58,280 bases of DNA from Chlamydiota bacterium. GTDB taxonomy: Bacteria > Auribacterota > JACPWU01. The position numbers and the translations under genes were made by a program. The stretch lies in assembly GCA_016178055.1 (NCBI GenBank), contig JACOUC010000009.1, positions 1 to 58,280 on the forward strand, given 5' to 3'. Of this stretch, positions 51,866 to 58,280 are shown piece by piece. Every line of letters starts with the position of its first letter. Position 1 is the first letter of the stretch. The notes beneath the pieces were generated by a model. The model was not told the DNA's origin, did not search any database, and was given only the letters and a program-made list of their open reading frames with translations.

Positions 51866-51886
51866 CCCTCCCATCAAGGGAGGGGA
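51866..51886 (+). terminator. Stem-loop after hemB
   Basis: CCCCTCCC (51866-51873) pairs with GGGAGGGG (51879-51886) around ATCAA. A short AATTGTTTGG follows, so it is only a moderate terminator. Confidence 0.5.
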
Positions 51887-51931
51887 ATTGTTTGGTTTTC
51901 GCACCCGCCTGAAGGAATTGTTAAATAAGGC

Positions 51932-51960
51932 TTGAATATTTCCCAGAAGTAGGGTATCCT
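51932..51960 (+). promoter_or_regulatory. Promoter of the AbrB/RelE operon
   Basis: TTGAAT, 17 bp, TATCCT; 15 bases before the ATG at 51976, which has a GGGAGG site. Confidence 0.5.
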
Positions 51961-51975
51961 TACAAATGGGAGGTT

Positions 51976-52239
51976 GTGCATATGATTTTTGCCAAGATTT
52001 CAAGTAAGAATCAACTCACGTTGCCCAAAGATATTGTTCGATCCTTAGGTTTGAGAAGAGGGGATCTTCTCTCAGTGAGAAGACTGGATAATAAAATTAT
52101 TCTTGTCCCTCAGTCTTTCGAAGATAAATATCCGGAGGATCTCTTGGAGCGCCTTGAGAAAAAGTTGAGCAAAGGCCTTTTACCAAAGGAAAAGAAATTT
52201 TCGAGCAAGAGAGACCTTTTGGAAGATTTAGACAAGTGA
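51976..52239 (+). CDS. AbrB-family antitoxin
   Basis: This 87-residue protein has an N-terminal AbrB domain (FAKISSKNQLTLPKDIVRSL) and a charged tail that would bind the toxin. ATG at 51976 or 51982. It resembles the AbrB antitoxin at 21.1 kb. The toxin gene follows after 3 bases. Confidence 0.9.
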   Translation: MHMIFAKISSKNQLTLPKDIVRSLGLRRGDLLSVRRLDNKIILVPQSFEDKYPEDLLERLEKKLSKGLLPKEKKFSSKRDLLEDLDK

Positions 52240-52242
52240 TAA

Positions 52243-52542
52243 ATGAGCAGATTCGAACTTACCTACACGTCTCATTTTAAGGCCATTTTCAAGAAACTTT
52301 TCCCCTCGGAACAGGAAAAAGTCAAGGAAGCCATTTCAGATATCCTTTCCTATAAAACCACAGGGGAAGCTCCCTATGGTCTGCGTATCAAACGCTTGAG
52401 ACCTAAGATATTTGAAGCTCGCGTAGATCTTTATATCCGAATCGTTTTCTTTGCGCAAGGAAATATGATTCGCATGATAGCGTTAGGCAATCATGATGAT
52501 ATTTTAAGAACTCTCAGACAAATTGACCGAATCGATTTTTAG
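52243..52542 (+). CDS. RelE/ParE-family toxin
   Basis: This 99-residue protein has a RelE-type fold: YTSHFKAIFKKLFPSEQEKV, GLRIKRLRPKIFEARVDLYI and IRMIALGNHDDILR. RelE toxins cut mRNA in the ribosome A-site; ParE homologues hit gyrase, and the family alone does not decide which. It shares 39 bases with the 3' end of the opposing kinase gene. Confidence 0.9.
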   Translation: MSRFELTYTSHFKAIFKKLFPSEQEKVKEAISDILSYKTTGEAPYGLRIKRLRPKIFEARVDLYIRIVFFAQGNMIRMIALGNHDDILRTLRQIDRIDF

Positions 52543-53682
52543 ACCTTCTTCCGCCTCTTCATCTACTGTTTTCGCCCTCACCTCAATCGACCCCCCCTCT
52601 GGCGTAAACTTCACCGCATTGTAAACCAGGTTCATGATCACCTTCTCAATCTGGTCTCGGTCGAATTCGCCCTGAAGAGATTCTTCACATTCAAAAGAAA
52701 GCTTCAGATTCTTTTGCTCGGCTAGGGCCGACATAGAGTCTTCGATCTCTCTAAAGAAATCCCTCACATTCACCTGGCTCAAACGAAGCTCCAGTTTGCC
52801 CGCGTCAATTTTTATTAAGTCTAAAAGCTGATTCATCAGCTTCAAAAGCCGAAGGGCATTGTTGCGAACCACATTTAAGTTCTTGGTTTGATGGGGCTCT
52901 AGATGACCCTCTTTATCTTTGAGCATCATTTCCACAGGCGCCAGAATCAGTGTCAGAGGCGTACGAAGCTCATGAGAAATATTGCCAAAGAACTGGGTCT
53001 TGAGGCGATCGAGCTCTTGGAGTTTGAGATAAGAATCTTCTAAATCTTTTTTTGCTGAGATCAAAGCCTGATTAGAACTCTCAAGTGCCTGATTTGATTT
53101 TTCCATATCTGTCTTTGCCAAAAATTCTCTCCAGTGGTATTGGTGTCCCACGTGAGAGGCCACTAAAGTGATGAGCATCGTTGAGAGCAGAAAGAAATTA
53201 TTATTGATGAAAAGGGGAAAATTTGTAATGTGATCAAAGATCAAAATGGGGATCAAATAAAAAGCGTACACAATCAGAACAGCGTAAAGTGTGTCTTTCA
53301 TTTTCCAGGGGAGAAGAAGTCCCATCACGAGCAGCACAAGATTGAGTCCCGCATAATAGCTGCTCTCATAGCCGCCCAAAAATCGGATCATGATAGAGAT
53401 CATGAGCCCTATAATCGTCACGATCAGTATTCCGGCTTCTCTTGAAAAACGCTTAAAGAATTTCAAGTAAGAGCTTGCGAAAATAAGAAGAATGATTGAG
53501 CAGGTGACTAATCTTAAAATCATGAAAAATTTAAAGTGCTCGGGTGTCGTGACAAGATCTAAAAATCCGAAAAGAGGAACCAAAGTGGTTGCAATGAAGA
53601 CATAAACACGAATGCGCTTAACCAATAACTCTCGGGTTTCTACTTTGAATCTTTCTTGGATAGGGGTTGGGATAGAATTCAT
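52504..53682 (-). CDS. Membrane histidine kinase truncated after the N box, copy 1
   Basis: This 392-residue protein has six membrane helices (about 25-178), a coiled linker, a HisKA domain (H237 in NISHELRTPL) and an N box (MNLVYNAVKFTPEGG). It then stops within about 30 residues, so the DxG (G1), F and G2 boxes needed to bind ATP are missing. It cannot work as a normal kinase. It starts inside the end of the next copy and ends overlapping the RelE gene, which suggests that its 3' part was lost there. Confidence 0.88.
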   Translation of the reverse strand: MNSIPTPIQERFKVETRELLVKRIRVYVFIATTLVPLFGFLDLVTTPEHFKFFMILRLVTCSIILLIFASSYLKFFKRFSREAGILIVTIIGLMISIMIRFLGGYESSYYAGLNLVLLVMGLLLPWKMKDTLYAVLIVYAFYLIPILIFDHITNFPLFINNNFFLLSTMLITLVASHVGHQYHWREFLAKTDMEKSNQALESSNQALISAKKDLEDSYLKLQELDRLKTQFFGNISHELRTPLTLILAPVEMMLKDKEGHLEPHQTKNLNVVRNNALRLLKLMNQLLDLIKIDAGKLELRLSQVNVRDFFREIEDSMSALAEQKNLKLSFECEESLQGEFDRDQIEKVIMNLVYNAVKFTPEGGSIEVRAKTVDEEAEEGLKIDSVNLSESS

Positions 53683-54809
53683 GAATTCGTTTCCGTGTTT
53701 TCTCTCTTTACCGTTTTCGCCCTTACCTCAATCGACCCGCCCTCCGGCGTAAACTTCACCGCATTGTAAATCAGGTTCATGACCACCTTCTCAATCTGGT
53801 CTCGGTCGAATTCTGATTGAAGGGATTCCTCGCACTCGAAAGAAAGCTTCAGATTCTTTTGCTCGGCTAGAGAAGACATAGAATCCTCAATCTCTCTCAA
53901 GAAATCCCTCACCTTCACCTGACTCAAACGAAGCTCCAGTTTCCCTGCATCAATTTTTATTAAATCCAAAAGCTGATTCATCAGCTTGAGAAGCCGCAGC
54001 GCATTGTTGCGAACCACATTCAAGTTCTTGGTTTGATGGGGCTCTAGATGACCCTCTTTATCTTTCAGCATCATCTCCACAGGCGCCAGAATCAGCGTCA
54101 GAGGCGTACGAAGCTCATGAGAAATATTGCCAAAGAACTGGGTCTTGAGGCGATCGAGCTCTTGGAGTTTGAGATAGGCGGTTTCTAAATTGATCTTCGC
54201 TATAAATTCTCTCCAGCGTTGTTGGTAACCAAGTCGTGAAGAAACGAGAGAGATCAGGAGAGTCGTAACCAGAAAAAAGTTATTGTTCAAAAAGATAGCC
54301 CAATCTGTAATTTTATCGGAAATAAGAATGGGAATTAAATAAAAGACATAAATGAGAATGCCTGTGATCAGCATATCTTTAATTTTCCAAGGAAGGAGGC
54401 CCATGGCAAGGATTACGGTGTTGAGACCCGCATAATAACTGCTTTCATAACCCCCAACAAATCTAATCATGGTCGCAATCATTAAAGATACAGACAGAGC
54501 AACGATCACTCCCATTTGTTTTGAAAATTTCTTAAAAAAAGTTGAATAGGAAAGACAAAAAATTAAAAACATAATGGTACTTGTGGTCAATCGTAAAGTG
54601 AGAAAAAGTTTGAAAAATCGAGGTGTGGTTAAGATATCTAACAATATGAAAGGAGGTATCAAGGAAAAACCGAGACAGGCAATGACTCTTGTTCGTTTGA
54701 TAAGGAGTTCTTGTGTTTCGACTTGAAATCTTTCTTGAATATTAGCTGGAGACGATGTCTCGCAAGTGCCTTTAAATTCTTGATGGGGTACAGTCGAAAT
54801 GTGAGCCAT
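53679..54809 (-). CDS. Membrane histidine kinase truncated after the N box, copy 2
   Basis: From the ATG at 54809 (GAGGTATAAAG before it) the protein has 376 residues. The architecture is the same as in copy 1: six helices, HisKA with NISHELRTPL, N box and a stop shortly after SIEVRAKT. The HisKA block is almost identical in both copies (from ELDRLKTQFFG on), while the sensor halves have diverged, which suggests gene conversion or a partial duplication. The ATP-binding region is missing here too. Confidence 0.88.
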   Translation of the reverse strand: MAHISTVPHQEFKGTCETSSPANIQERFQVETQELLIKRTRVIACLGFSLIPPFILLDILTTPRFFKLFLTLRLTTSTIMFLIFCLSYSTFFKKFSKQMGVIVALSVSLMIATMIRFVGGYESSYYAGLNTVILAMGLLPWKIKDMLITGILIYVFYLIPILISDKITDWAIFLNNNFFLVTTLLISLVSSRLGYQQRWREFIAKINLETAYLKLQELDRLKTQFFGNISHELRTPLTLILAPVEMMLKDKEGHLEPHQTKNLNVVRNNALRLLKLMNQLLDLIKIDAGKLELRLSQVKVRDFLREIEDSMSSLAEQKNLKLSFECEESLQSEFDRDQIEKVVMNLIYNAVKFTPEGGSIEVRAKTVKRENTETNS

Positions 54810-54950
54810 CTTTATACCTCTTCGAAAACCCCATTCTACGCTGCTTTTCAAGAAATCTCCAAGGCCTAAATTTTTCTTGCAAATAAAAAGGCAGATGAGT
54901 ATAGTGGTAAAGCCTCTTTCGGATATCGAAAGAAAGAATTATAAAAATGC

Positions 54951-55080
54951 TGTTATTCCCGCAAGTTTTAAGCGGGAATCCGTGTGGGTGGTTCCCCGCT
55001 TACTGCGAAAGGGGTTGCTTCGCTGAAGCTTGCGGGGACGACGTCTGGATCCCCGATAAAAGCACTCGGGGATGACAACG
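54951..55080. repeat. Palindromic TTCCCGC-type intergenic repeat
   Basis: TGTTATTCCCGCAAGTTTTA then GCGGGAATCC, a second CCCCGC...GCGGGG arm, and GGATCCCCG...CGGGGATGACA make a compound palindrome. It resembles the common TGTCATTCCCGC-type repeats of many bacteria. It occupies most of the 314-base gap 54810-55123. Confidence 0.75.
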
Positions 55081-55123
55081 TCGTAGCATTCGTTGTATTT
55101 GTTTAATATCACGGGGGGATTTT

Positions 55124-55384
55124 ATGGAACCCAATGTCTTAGAAGAAATTCTAAAACTCAAATCTTTACGCCTCAGAAGATCCGATGTTGCCAGAACCTT
55201 AGGCATTCCTGTTTCAACGCTCAAATTTTATACCCAAGAAGGCCTTTTTAAGGTGGCAGAAACCACTGAAGGGGGCATGACCCTTTATGACCTGAGGGAA
55301 GTAGTGATCAGGCATTTCGAGATCGAGCGCTTAAAAAAAGAAGGCAAGTCTTTGGCCGAGATTAAAAGCGTGATATTGAATTAA
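55124..55384 (+). CDS. MerR-like DNA-binding protein
   Basis: This 86-residue protein has a winged-helix MerR-type HTH (RRSDVARTLGIPVSTLKFYT followed by QEGL) and a helical tail (GKSLAEIKSVI). No metal or ligand domain follows. It may regulate the toxin-antitoxin genes just downstream. It is preceded by a GGGGGAT ribosome site. Confidence 0.82.
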   Translation: MEPNVLEEILKLKSLRLRRSDVARTLGIPVSTLKFYTQEGLFKVAETTEGGMTLYDLREVVIRHFEIERLKKEGKSLAEIKSVILN

Positions 55385-55416
55385 TGAAGAAAATCTTTCA
55401 AGTCAAGTAGGTTAGG

Positions 55417-55704
55417 ATGACATTTAAGAAGTTAGCTTTTCGAACACATGCTATTCAAAGAATGTTTGAGCGCAACGTTTCGGAAGTTGACGTCAGGTAT
55501 GTTCTGGAGATGGGTGCTGTGATCGAAGATTACCCATCTGATTCTCCTTTCCCGAGCCAGTTAATTTTGGGTTGGTGTAGTGGAAGACCGCTCCATGTTG
55601 TTGCTGCATATGATATGGAGGAGAAAAAAGCAATGGTGATTACTGTATATGAGCCGCATCCTTCGAAATGGGATGTTGATTTTAAGAGGAGAGTTGTCCC
55701 ATGA
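55417..55704 (+). CDS. DUF4258-family toxin
   Basis: This 95-residue protein matches DUF4258 toxins (FRTHAIQRMFERNVSEVDVR, then VAAYDMEEKKAMVITVYEP). These are RelE-like proteins that pair with YgiT-type zinc-finger antitoxins, and exactly that pair is seen: the YgiT gene begins four bases before this stop. Confidence 0.85.
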   Translation: MTFKKLAFRTHAIQRMFERNVSEVDVRYVLEMGAVIEDYPSDSPFPSQLILGWCSGRPLHVVAAYDMEEKKAMVITVYEPHPSKWDVDFKRRVVP

Positions 55705-55928
55705 AATGTTTTATTTGTAAACAAGGAGAGACCGTTTTTTCAAAGGCCACCGTGACCTTGGAACGTGAAGGAATGACACTCGTGGTAAAAAATGTTCCTG
55801 CGGATGTTTGTCAAAATTGTGGGGAAGAATATGTTGAAGAAAAAATCACGGGCCGTCTTCTAAAGGTGGCGAAAGAGGCTGTGATTGCTGGCGTGAAGTT
55901 AGATGTTCGAGAATATCAAGTGGCTTAG
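55701..55928 (+). CDS. YgiT-type zinc-finger antitoxin
   Basis: This 75-residue protein has two CxxC pairs (KCFICKQG and CQNCGEEYV) that hold zinc, then a helical tail (LLKVAKEAVIAG). Such proteins counter RelE-like or DUF4258 toxins. Its last 10 bases are the start of a 243-bp sequence that is repeated 1008 bp further on. Confidence 0.88.
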   Translation: MKCFICKQGETVFSKATVTLEREGMTLVVKNVPADVCQNCGEEYVEEKITGRLLKVAKEAVIAGVKLDVREYQVA

Positions 55929-56161
55929 AGAATGGTGGACTCGTAATTGAAGTAACTCCTCTAGCCCCTCTTGTTATGAAAGTGGATGATGGATCATGGA
56001 TGATGGATGTTGGATTCCTTTCTCTCGTTCAGGCTTGTGTAGTCGCCCGATTCATCGGGCAGCCCCATAAATGGGGCGACTACAAAACAAGGGAGGCGAG
56101 GTGAGGTAGAGGCGGGTGGGGCTTTTATTGCACACGATGACCCCCAAAAGGGTCATTGAAA
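55919..56161. repeat. 243-bp direct repeat, copy 1
   Basis: From AGTGGCTTAG to GGTCATTGAAA, nearly identical to 56927-57169 (one T/C difference noticed). It contains the end of the YgiT gene, a GGATGAT heptad run, a cloverleaf palindrome (GTAGTCGCCC ... GGGCGACTAC) and a terminator-like hairpin (ATGACCC/GGGTCAT, 56137-56156). It stands upstream of the MNT/HEPN pair. Confidence 0.95.
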
Positions 56162-56198
56162 CATAAGAGGGGATGGGGGAGTTAGGAGGAAATATCAG

Positions 56199-56492
56199 AT
56201 GAATCAAAATCGAGATAAGATCATGGCCTTGGTCAAAAAAAATTGGTCAAAGGTAGAAAAATTAAGCGTGAAAAAATTGGGACTTTTTGGTTCTTTTGCG
56301 AGAAATGAGGGGGGAGAGACCAGTGACATTGATTTTTTGGTCGAATTTGAAAAGAAATCTTACGACAATTATATGGATTTAAAAATATTTTTAGAAGATC
56401 TTTTAGCCTGTAAAGTGGATCTGGTGATTCGAGAGGCTATTAAACCTAGATTGCGTGATGCCATTCTTTCTGAAGTGATATATGCGACGTGA
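56199..56492 (+). CDS. MNT-domain nucleotidyltransferase antitoxin (MntA-like)
   Basis: This 97-residue protein has the minimal nucleotidyltransferase motif [20 protein letters not shown] (G31, S32, D43, D45). In characterised pairs it AMPylates the HEPN toxin on a tyrosine and so silences it. A GGAGG site precedes the ATG. It overlaps the HEPN gene by 11 bases. Confidence 0.93.
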   Translation: MNQNRDKIMALVKKNWSKVEKLSVKKLGLFGSFARNEGGETSDIDFLVEFEKKSYDNYMDLKIFLEDLLACKVDLVIREAIKPRLRDAILSEVIYAT

Positions 56493-56811
56493 TTATAAGG
56501 TGTATTTGCAGGATATTATCGATGCAATTGAGAGAATTAATGAATATGTTACGCTCATGACCTTTGAGGCCTTTGTCAAGGATCGAAAGACGTTTGATGC
56601 GGTTATAAGAAATTTAGAGGTGATAGGGGAAGCGATAAAAAATATACCTTTGGATGTGCGGGAACAAAAGCCGGAGATAAACTGGCGAAAGATAGGCGGT
56701 CTTCGGGATATACTGATACACGAATATTTTGGGGTTGACGCAGAAATTGTTTGGGACGTGGTTCAAAACAAAATAAAAATACTGGACGAACAAATTAAGT
56801 CTCTGATGTAG
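56482..56811 (+). CDS. HEPN-domain RNase toxin (HepT-like)
   Basis: This 109-residue protein has the HEPN catalytic motif RDILIH (R75-x4-H80) followed by Y82 (EYFGVD), the usual AMPylation site. It would cut RNA when not modified by the upstream MNT protein. A shortened copy of its first 50 bases occurs at about 57889. Confidence 0.92.
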   Translation: MRRDYKVYLQDIIDAIERINEYVTLMTFEAFVKDRKTFDAVIRNLEVIGEAIKNIPLDVREQKPEINWRKIGGLRDILIHEYFGVDAEIVWDVVQNKIKILDEQIKSLM

Positions 56812-56813
56812 CT

Positions 56814-56936
56814 GCAGGAGTCGAGTTCTTAACCGAAGCTGAGGAATTACAAATCGGCAATGACGTCATTTTTGTGTCTTTGAAGCTACTGTTTTGTTCC
56901 CAGTGTGGTGAGCGGTACGTTCTCAGAGTGGCTTAG
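56814..56936 (+). pseudogene. Remnant resembling a zinc-finger antitoxin tail
   Basis: An open frame without a start reads to CSQCGERYVLRVA and ends at the TAG in the start of the second 243-bp repeat. The CxxCGExYV part resembles YgiT (CQNCGEEYV), and the frame ends exactly as the intact YgiT gene ends in copy 1 (V-A-stop). It is likely the tail of a second antitoxin copy. Confidence 0.45.
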
Positions 56937-57169
56937 AGAATGGTGGACTCGTAATTGAAGTAACTCCTCTAGCCCCTCTTGTTATGAAAGTGGATGATGG
57001 ATCATGGATGATGGATGTTGGATTCCTCTCTCTCGTTCAGGCTTGTGTAGTCGCCCGATTCATCGGGCAGCCCCATAAATGGGGCGACTACAAAACAAGG
57101 GAGGCGAGGTGAGGTAGAGGCGGGTGGGGCTTTTATTGCACACGATGACCCCCAAAAGGGTCATTGAAA
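56927..57169. repeat. 243-bp direct repeat, copy 2
   Basis: Exact offset of 1008 bp from copy 1. It ends inside the start of the BrnT gene. The pair flanks the MNT/HEPN operon, so recombination between the copies would delete or duplicate it. Confidence 0.95.
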
Positions 57170-57478
57170 TGGGTTGGGTTGCTTAAAGGATTTGACTGGG
57201 ATCAAGGCAACCTTACCAAGAATTGGAAGAAACATCGAGTCTCGTTTCTTGAATGTGAGGACGTTTTCTTCAACGAGCCTCTCGTCGTGGTTCAAGACGA
57301 AGTCCATTCGAGGGTTGAGCCTCGGTATTGCGTTTTAGGAAGAACGGATCAAGGACGGTTGCTCTTTGTTGTTTTTACAGTCAGGAAGGATTTGGTCAGG
57401 GTTATTTCCGCAAGAGATATGAGTCGAAAGGAAAGGGAGAGCTATGATGCAGCATTTAAGAAAGATCCCGAAATTTAG
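57164..57478 (+). CDS. BrnT-family toxin
   Basis: This protein has about 104 residues: FDWDQGNLTKNWKKHRVSFL, then ARDMSRKERESY, matching BrnT RNase toxins of type II pairs. The TTG start (57164) lies in the end of repeat copy 2, which may have replaced the normal 5' end; a second TTG at 57179 would also do. The stop overlaps the BrnA gene. Confidence 0.9.
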   Translation: MKWVGLLKGFDWDQGNLTKNWKKHRVSFLECEDVFFNEPLVVVQDEVHSRVEPRYCVLGRTDQGRLLFVVFTVRKDLVRVISARDMSRKERESYDAAFKKDPEI

Positions 57479-57737
57479 GAGCGAAAAGAAAGAAGCAGCC
57501 TTTTGGGCGACTCATGATTCTACGGAATATGTTGACTATACAAAGGCGCGGAGGGTTCATTTCCCTAATCTTAAGCCCTCGACTGAAACAATTTCTTTGC
57601 GACTGCCCAAATCGTTGCTGGAGCATCTCAAAATCTTAGCGAATAAAAGGGATGTGCCTTATCAAACACTTCTTAAATTATTTCTGGCGGCAAAAGTGGA
57701 AGACGAGTTTAAAGGCAAGTTTGCAAGGGCATCGTAA
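57444..57737 (+). CDS. BrnA-family antitoxin
   Basis: This 97-residue protein has the BrnA layout: KFRSEKKEAAFWATHDSTEY in the N-terminal half and a ribbon-helix-helix-like region (ETISLRLPKSLLEHLKILAN) in the C-terminal half. It binds DNA and neutralises BrnT. It overlaps brnT by 35 bases. Confidence 0.92.
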   Translation: MMQHLRKIPKFRSEKKEAAFWATHDSTEYVDYTKARRVHFPNLKPSTETISLRLPKSLLEHLKILANKRDVPYQTLLKLFLAAKVEDEFKGKFARAS

Positions 57738-57762
57738 ATGCTTTATTTGTAAACTTGGAGAG
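57736..57762 (+). pseudogene. Short YgiT-like 5' remnant
   Basis: AAATGCTTTATTTGTAAACT and the next bases match the start of the YgiT gene at about 55702 over 27 bases with three differences. In frame it reads KCFICKLGEM. The rest of the gene is replaced by unrelated GC-rich sequence. Confidence 0.5.
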
Positions 57763-57867
57763 ATGGCGATAGATGGTTGCGTGTTTTTCTCCCCTCTTAG
57801 TCGACCGAGTCCGGGTACCCGCCGCAGCGGGTGGACGAAGAAGTGGTTGGAGCCGAGAGGCAAAAAC

Positions 57868-57955
57868 CATAAGAGGGGATGGGGGAGTTAAGGTGTATTT
57901 GCAGGATATTCTCGATGCAATCGAGAGAATTCATGAAGGTCATAGACCTCATTAA
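57868..57955 (+). pseudogene. Deletion remnant of an MNT/HEPN operon
   Basis: The 23 bases CATAAGAGGGGATGGGGGAG+TTA match the leader of the MNT gene (56162-56184). They are joined directly to bases that match the HEPN gene start (from 56496) over about 50 bases, encoding VYLQDILDAIERIHE. The whole MNT gene is missing and the HEPN part ends at a TAA after 20 codons. Confidence 0.75.
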
Positions 57956-58083
57956 AATGTTTGACAAATAAGTTCAAAGTCTGATACGGTAGTCACCATG
58001 GGTTTTTGTTTGAATTTTTGATTGAACCACGCTTCGAGTCCATATTTTTTGGAGATGATAAAACGTTAGTTTCGAGCAAGTCC

Positions 58084-58280
58084 ATGTGTGCAGTGGAAAA
58101 GAAAATAAAGGTCTGGTATGACAAAGAGGGCGATTACCTTGAGGTTTCGTTTGAACGTAAGCCAGGCTATGTTAGAGAGACGGCGCATGATGCTATTATG
58201 GAAAAGGTTGATAAAAAGGGGCATGTCCTTGGCTTTTCCGTCCTAGGAGTGAGTGCGTTGAAAGGGAAGAAACCTTTATC
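58084..58280 (+). CDS. DUF2283-family protein, cut by window edge
   Basis: From the ATG at 58084 (GTG at 58093 possible), 65 codons are visible. KIKVWYDKEGDYLEVSFERK and the GHVLGFSVLGVS segment match DUF2283. These small proteins are often part of toxin-antitoxin-like pairs, commonly followed by a DUF4258 gene. The 3' end lies outside the window. Confidence 0.8.
   Translation, partial: MCAVEKKIKVWYDKEGDYLEVSFERKPGYVRETAHDAIMEKVDKKGHVLGFSVLGVSALKGKKPL

Noticed and set aside
55919-57169. Composite transposon bounded by the 243-bp repeats
   Set aside because: No transposase lies inside and no inverted ends or target duplication were seen; simple duplication or recombination explains it better.
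57652-57955. ORFs of 60-80 codons after BrnA
   Set aside because: They cross remnant and GC-rich filler sequence, lack ribosome sites and match no family.
1-58280. tRNA, rRNA or tmRNA genes
   Set aside because: No T-arm/acceptor pattern or rRNA-like sequence was seen in the intergenic regions when read by eye; a covariance search would be needed to exclude them fully.

Overview
The window looks like a chromosomal stretch from an uncultured, AT-rich Gram-negative bacterium. An LpxA gene points to lipid A, and ExbB/ExbD-type proteins and several lipoproteins point to an outer membrane. The gene order (cinA-thpR-recA-protease-alaS), the many TPR proteins and the small tryptophan/proline-rich lipoprotein resemble Omnitrophota and other PVC-group genomes. 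That placement is an inference from gene content and was not tested by phylogeny.

Layout. 1-7.2 kb: end of an unknown gene and a strong terminator, then cinA, thpR, recA, a DegP/HtrA-type protease and alaS. 7.2-12 kb: class I aldolase, two tiny membrane proteins, an orphan mraZ with a clear promoter and operator array, a GGDEF protein and a TMTC-like glycosyltransferase. 12-20.6 kb: two receiver proteins, thioredoxin, malate dehydrogenase, TPR/LysM envelope proteins, an ABC exporter and a methylguanine methyltransferase. 20.6-22.5 kb: an island of debris with a group II intron 5' fragment, AbrB and MazF-type toxin-antitoxin genes and the 3' end of a histidine kinase gene. 22.5-31.3 kb: aldehyde dehydrogenase, HNH nuclease, holA, O-antigen ligase, pgsA, a HAMP protein, a TsaC-phosphatase fusion, glyA and nrdR. 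31.3-36.3 kb: AbiE toxin-antitoxin pair, PpiD-like chaperone, NYN nuclease and a DUF4143 ATPase. 36.4-46.2 kb: lipoprotein, TPR protein, radC, a coiled-coil NYN protein, cytochrome c, an NtrB/NtrC-like pair, a stand-alone Lrp ligand domain and ExbB/ExbD. 46.5-52.5 kb: envelope protein, HAD phosphatase, LOG protein, lpxA, a damaged-looking hemB, and AbrB/RelE. 52.5-58.3 kb: two tandem truncated histidine kinases, then a run of small toxin-antitoxin modules (DUF4258/YgiT, MNT/HEPN, BrnT/BrnA) with a 243-bp direct repeat and decayed copies.

The most striking signal is a set of about 20 repeat loci with a strict 7-bp period. Most are arranged as inverted arrays around a short core and sit between genes. 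At least two families have a conserved asymmetric core that occurs in both orientations. One array lies in frame inside hemB, others supply a stop codon or 5' coding sequence, and the flank of another supplies a promoter element. Separate cloverleaf-like palindromes (one in frame inside ogt), a 139-bp inverted-repeat element with a 10-bp target duplication, and a 185-bp inverted-repeat element present twice show that small non-autonomous elements have shaped this genome. All functional calls come from reading the sequence; no database search was possible.
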